From contig CAMLRX010000004.1 in NCBI GenBank assembly GCA_946482545.1, positions 1-62,737 of the forward strand: a stretch of DNA of 62,737 nt, in the 5' to 3' direction. Below the pieces are notes generated by a model. That model made no database searches and was not told the origin of the DNA. It saw only the letters and a program-made list of their open reading frames with translations. This document shows positions 62,028 through 62,737 of the stretch, piece after piece. Position 1 is the first letter of the stretch; every line of letters begins with the position of its first letter. This stretch comes from an uncultured Flavihumibacter sp. GTDB lineage: Bacteria > Bacteroidota > Bacteroidia > Chitinophagales > Chitinophagaceae. The translations under genes were made by a program, and so were the position numbers.

Positions 62028-62074
62028 AATTTTGGATTTTGAATTGCAGCAACTACAATCCAAAATCCAAAATT
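62028..62074. repeat. Large palindrome between sucC and the response regulator gene
   Basis: Arms at 62028-62046 and 62056-62074 are reverse complements apart from one mismatch or bulge, with a 9-base spacer. The sequence is built from TTTTGGATTTTGAATT and CCAAAATCCAAAATT units. Related TTTTGAAT units repeat at 61981-62010. It lies between the sucC stop and the regulator start, and could stop transcription from sucC. AAAATCCAAAATTC-type repeats are frequent in Bacteroidota intergenic DNA. The function is unknown. Confidence 0.75.
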
Positions 62075-62095
62075 CAACATTCAGAATTATACTTT

Positions 62096-62737
62096 CTAAG
62101 CTACTGCTTTGTTCACCAGCGCCGCTGCTTCGCTCAGCAAGATGGCGCTCTGTACTTTCAGTCCGCTTTCTTCGATCAGTTTTTTCGCTTCCTCCGCGTT
62201 TGTACCCTGTAAACGAACGATGATGGGCACTTCAATGTTTCCGATGGATTTGTACGCGTCAATTACACCTTGTGCCACACGGTCGCAACGAACGATACCA
62301 CCGAATATATTGATGAGGATGGCTTTTACTTTGGGATCTTTCAGGATGATGCGGAAACCGGCCTCAACAGTAGTGGCATTAGCGGTACCGCCTACGTCCA
62401 GGAAGTTCGCGGGTTCGCCACCGCTCAGTTTGATCATGTCCATGGTGGCCATGGCCAGCCCGGCGCCGTTCACCATACAACCCACGTTACCATCCAGTTT
62501 AACGAAGTTCAGGTTAAATTTACCAGCTTCCACTTCTGTGGGATCTTCTTCTGAAATATCGCGGAGCGCTTCCAGGTCGGAATGACGCATCAGCGAATTG
62601 TCGTCCAGTCCCATCTTACAATCCACCGCGATGATCTTTTCATCGGAGGTTTTGAAGAGCGGGTTGATCTCCAGCATCGCACAATCCAGTCCAACATAAG
62701 CGTTGTACAGGTTGGTTACGAATTTCACGCAGTTTTT
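62096..62737 (-). CDS. sucC: Succinyl-CoA synthetase beta subunit, N-terminal part cut by window edge
   Basis: The visible C-terminal part (about 213 residues) has LEINPLFKTSDEKIIAVDCKMGLDDNS (split), VKLDGNVGCMVNGAGLAMATMD, FLDVGGTANATTVEAGFRIIL and ILINIFGGIVRCDRVAQG, all strongly conserved in SucC. The enzyme makes ATP or GTP from succinyl-CoA in the TCA cycle. The start codon lies outside the window. sucD is not visible; the palindrome follows downstream. Confidence 0.96.
   Translation of the reverse strand, partial: KNCVKFVTNLYNAYVGLDCAMLEINPLFKTSDEKIIAVDCKMGLDDNSLMRHSDLEALRDISEEDPTEVEAGKFNLNFVKLDGNVGCMVNGAGLAMATMDMIKLSGGEPANFLDVGGTANATTVEAGFRIILKDPKVKAILINIFGGIVRCDRVAQGVIDAYKSIGNIEVPIIVRLQGTNAEEAKKLIEESGLKVQSAILLSEAAALVNKAVA

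Overview
The window reads as chromosomal DNA of a Bacteroidota bacterium, most likely Chitinophagaceae. The evidence is a SusC/SusD pair, a type IX secretion (T9SS) C-terminal sorting domain with a PorV-like partner, near absence of Shine-Dalgarno sites, promoters of the TTTG-N19-TAnnTTTG type, and a Bacteroidota-style kdp cluster with a separate KdpD sensor domain. The genus cannot be told from the sequence alone. About 48 protein genes are supported. I see no rRNA, tRNA, CRISPR array, prophage or insertion sequence.

Region 1 (1-7640) holds amino-acid and peptide functions: a truncated D-amino-acid-dehydrogenase-like flavoprotein, a DUF885 metallopeptidase-like protein, a repeat-rich intergenic stretch, then on the minus strand an APC permease with a secreted BNR/Asp-box propeller protein. 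Region 2 (8024-25641) is a polysaccharide utilisation locus on the plus strand: SusC, SusD, two small lipoproteins, a secreted Svx/AvrXca-type metallopeptidase with a T9SS tail, a PorV-like outer membrane protein, a GH127 beta-L-arabinofuranosidase with its complete Cys/Glu zinc site, a GH51 alpha-L-arabinofuranosidase and an S9 dipeptidyl peptidase. Arabinofuranosidases and peptidases together with the nearby flavoprotein suggest a plant hydroxyproline-rich glycoprotein (extensin-like) target. This is inference. An AraC regulator and a divergent zinc alcohol dehydrogenase follow, separated by a region with three copies of one 10-bp motif.

Region 3 (28055-38465, minus strand) is a potassium-uptake locus: a small hypothetical protein, a 27-residue membrane peptide, KdpF, KdpA, KdpB, KdpC, a BBP2-type porin, a KdpD sensor domain without kinase, and a separate histidine kinase. 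Upstream lies an NtrC-type response regulator; no KdpE is present. Region 4 (38544-45861) is ftsE coupled to a glycosyltransferase, followed by a surface-polysaccharide group of two more glycosyltransferases, a polysaccharide deacetylase, UDP-GlcNAc 2-epimerase and a Gfo/Idh/MocA oxidoreductase.

Region 5 (45918-54658) is mostly housekeeping: rpsO behind two overlapping promoters, pnp, prmA, plsY, an M48 lipoprotein, a YdeI-like protein, a DinB-like protein and dnaG. Region 6 (54679-62737) holds an NlpE-like lipoprotein, a soluble PAS histidine kinase, small hypothetical genes, a bestrophin-type channel, a Usp protein, an OmpR/HAMP two-component pair, and the 3' part of sucC at the edge. Two unusual non-coding structures lie here: an 11-bp phased repeat between the histidine kinase gene and usp (59883-59926), and a large palindrome between sucC and the response regulator (62028-62074).
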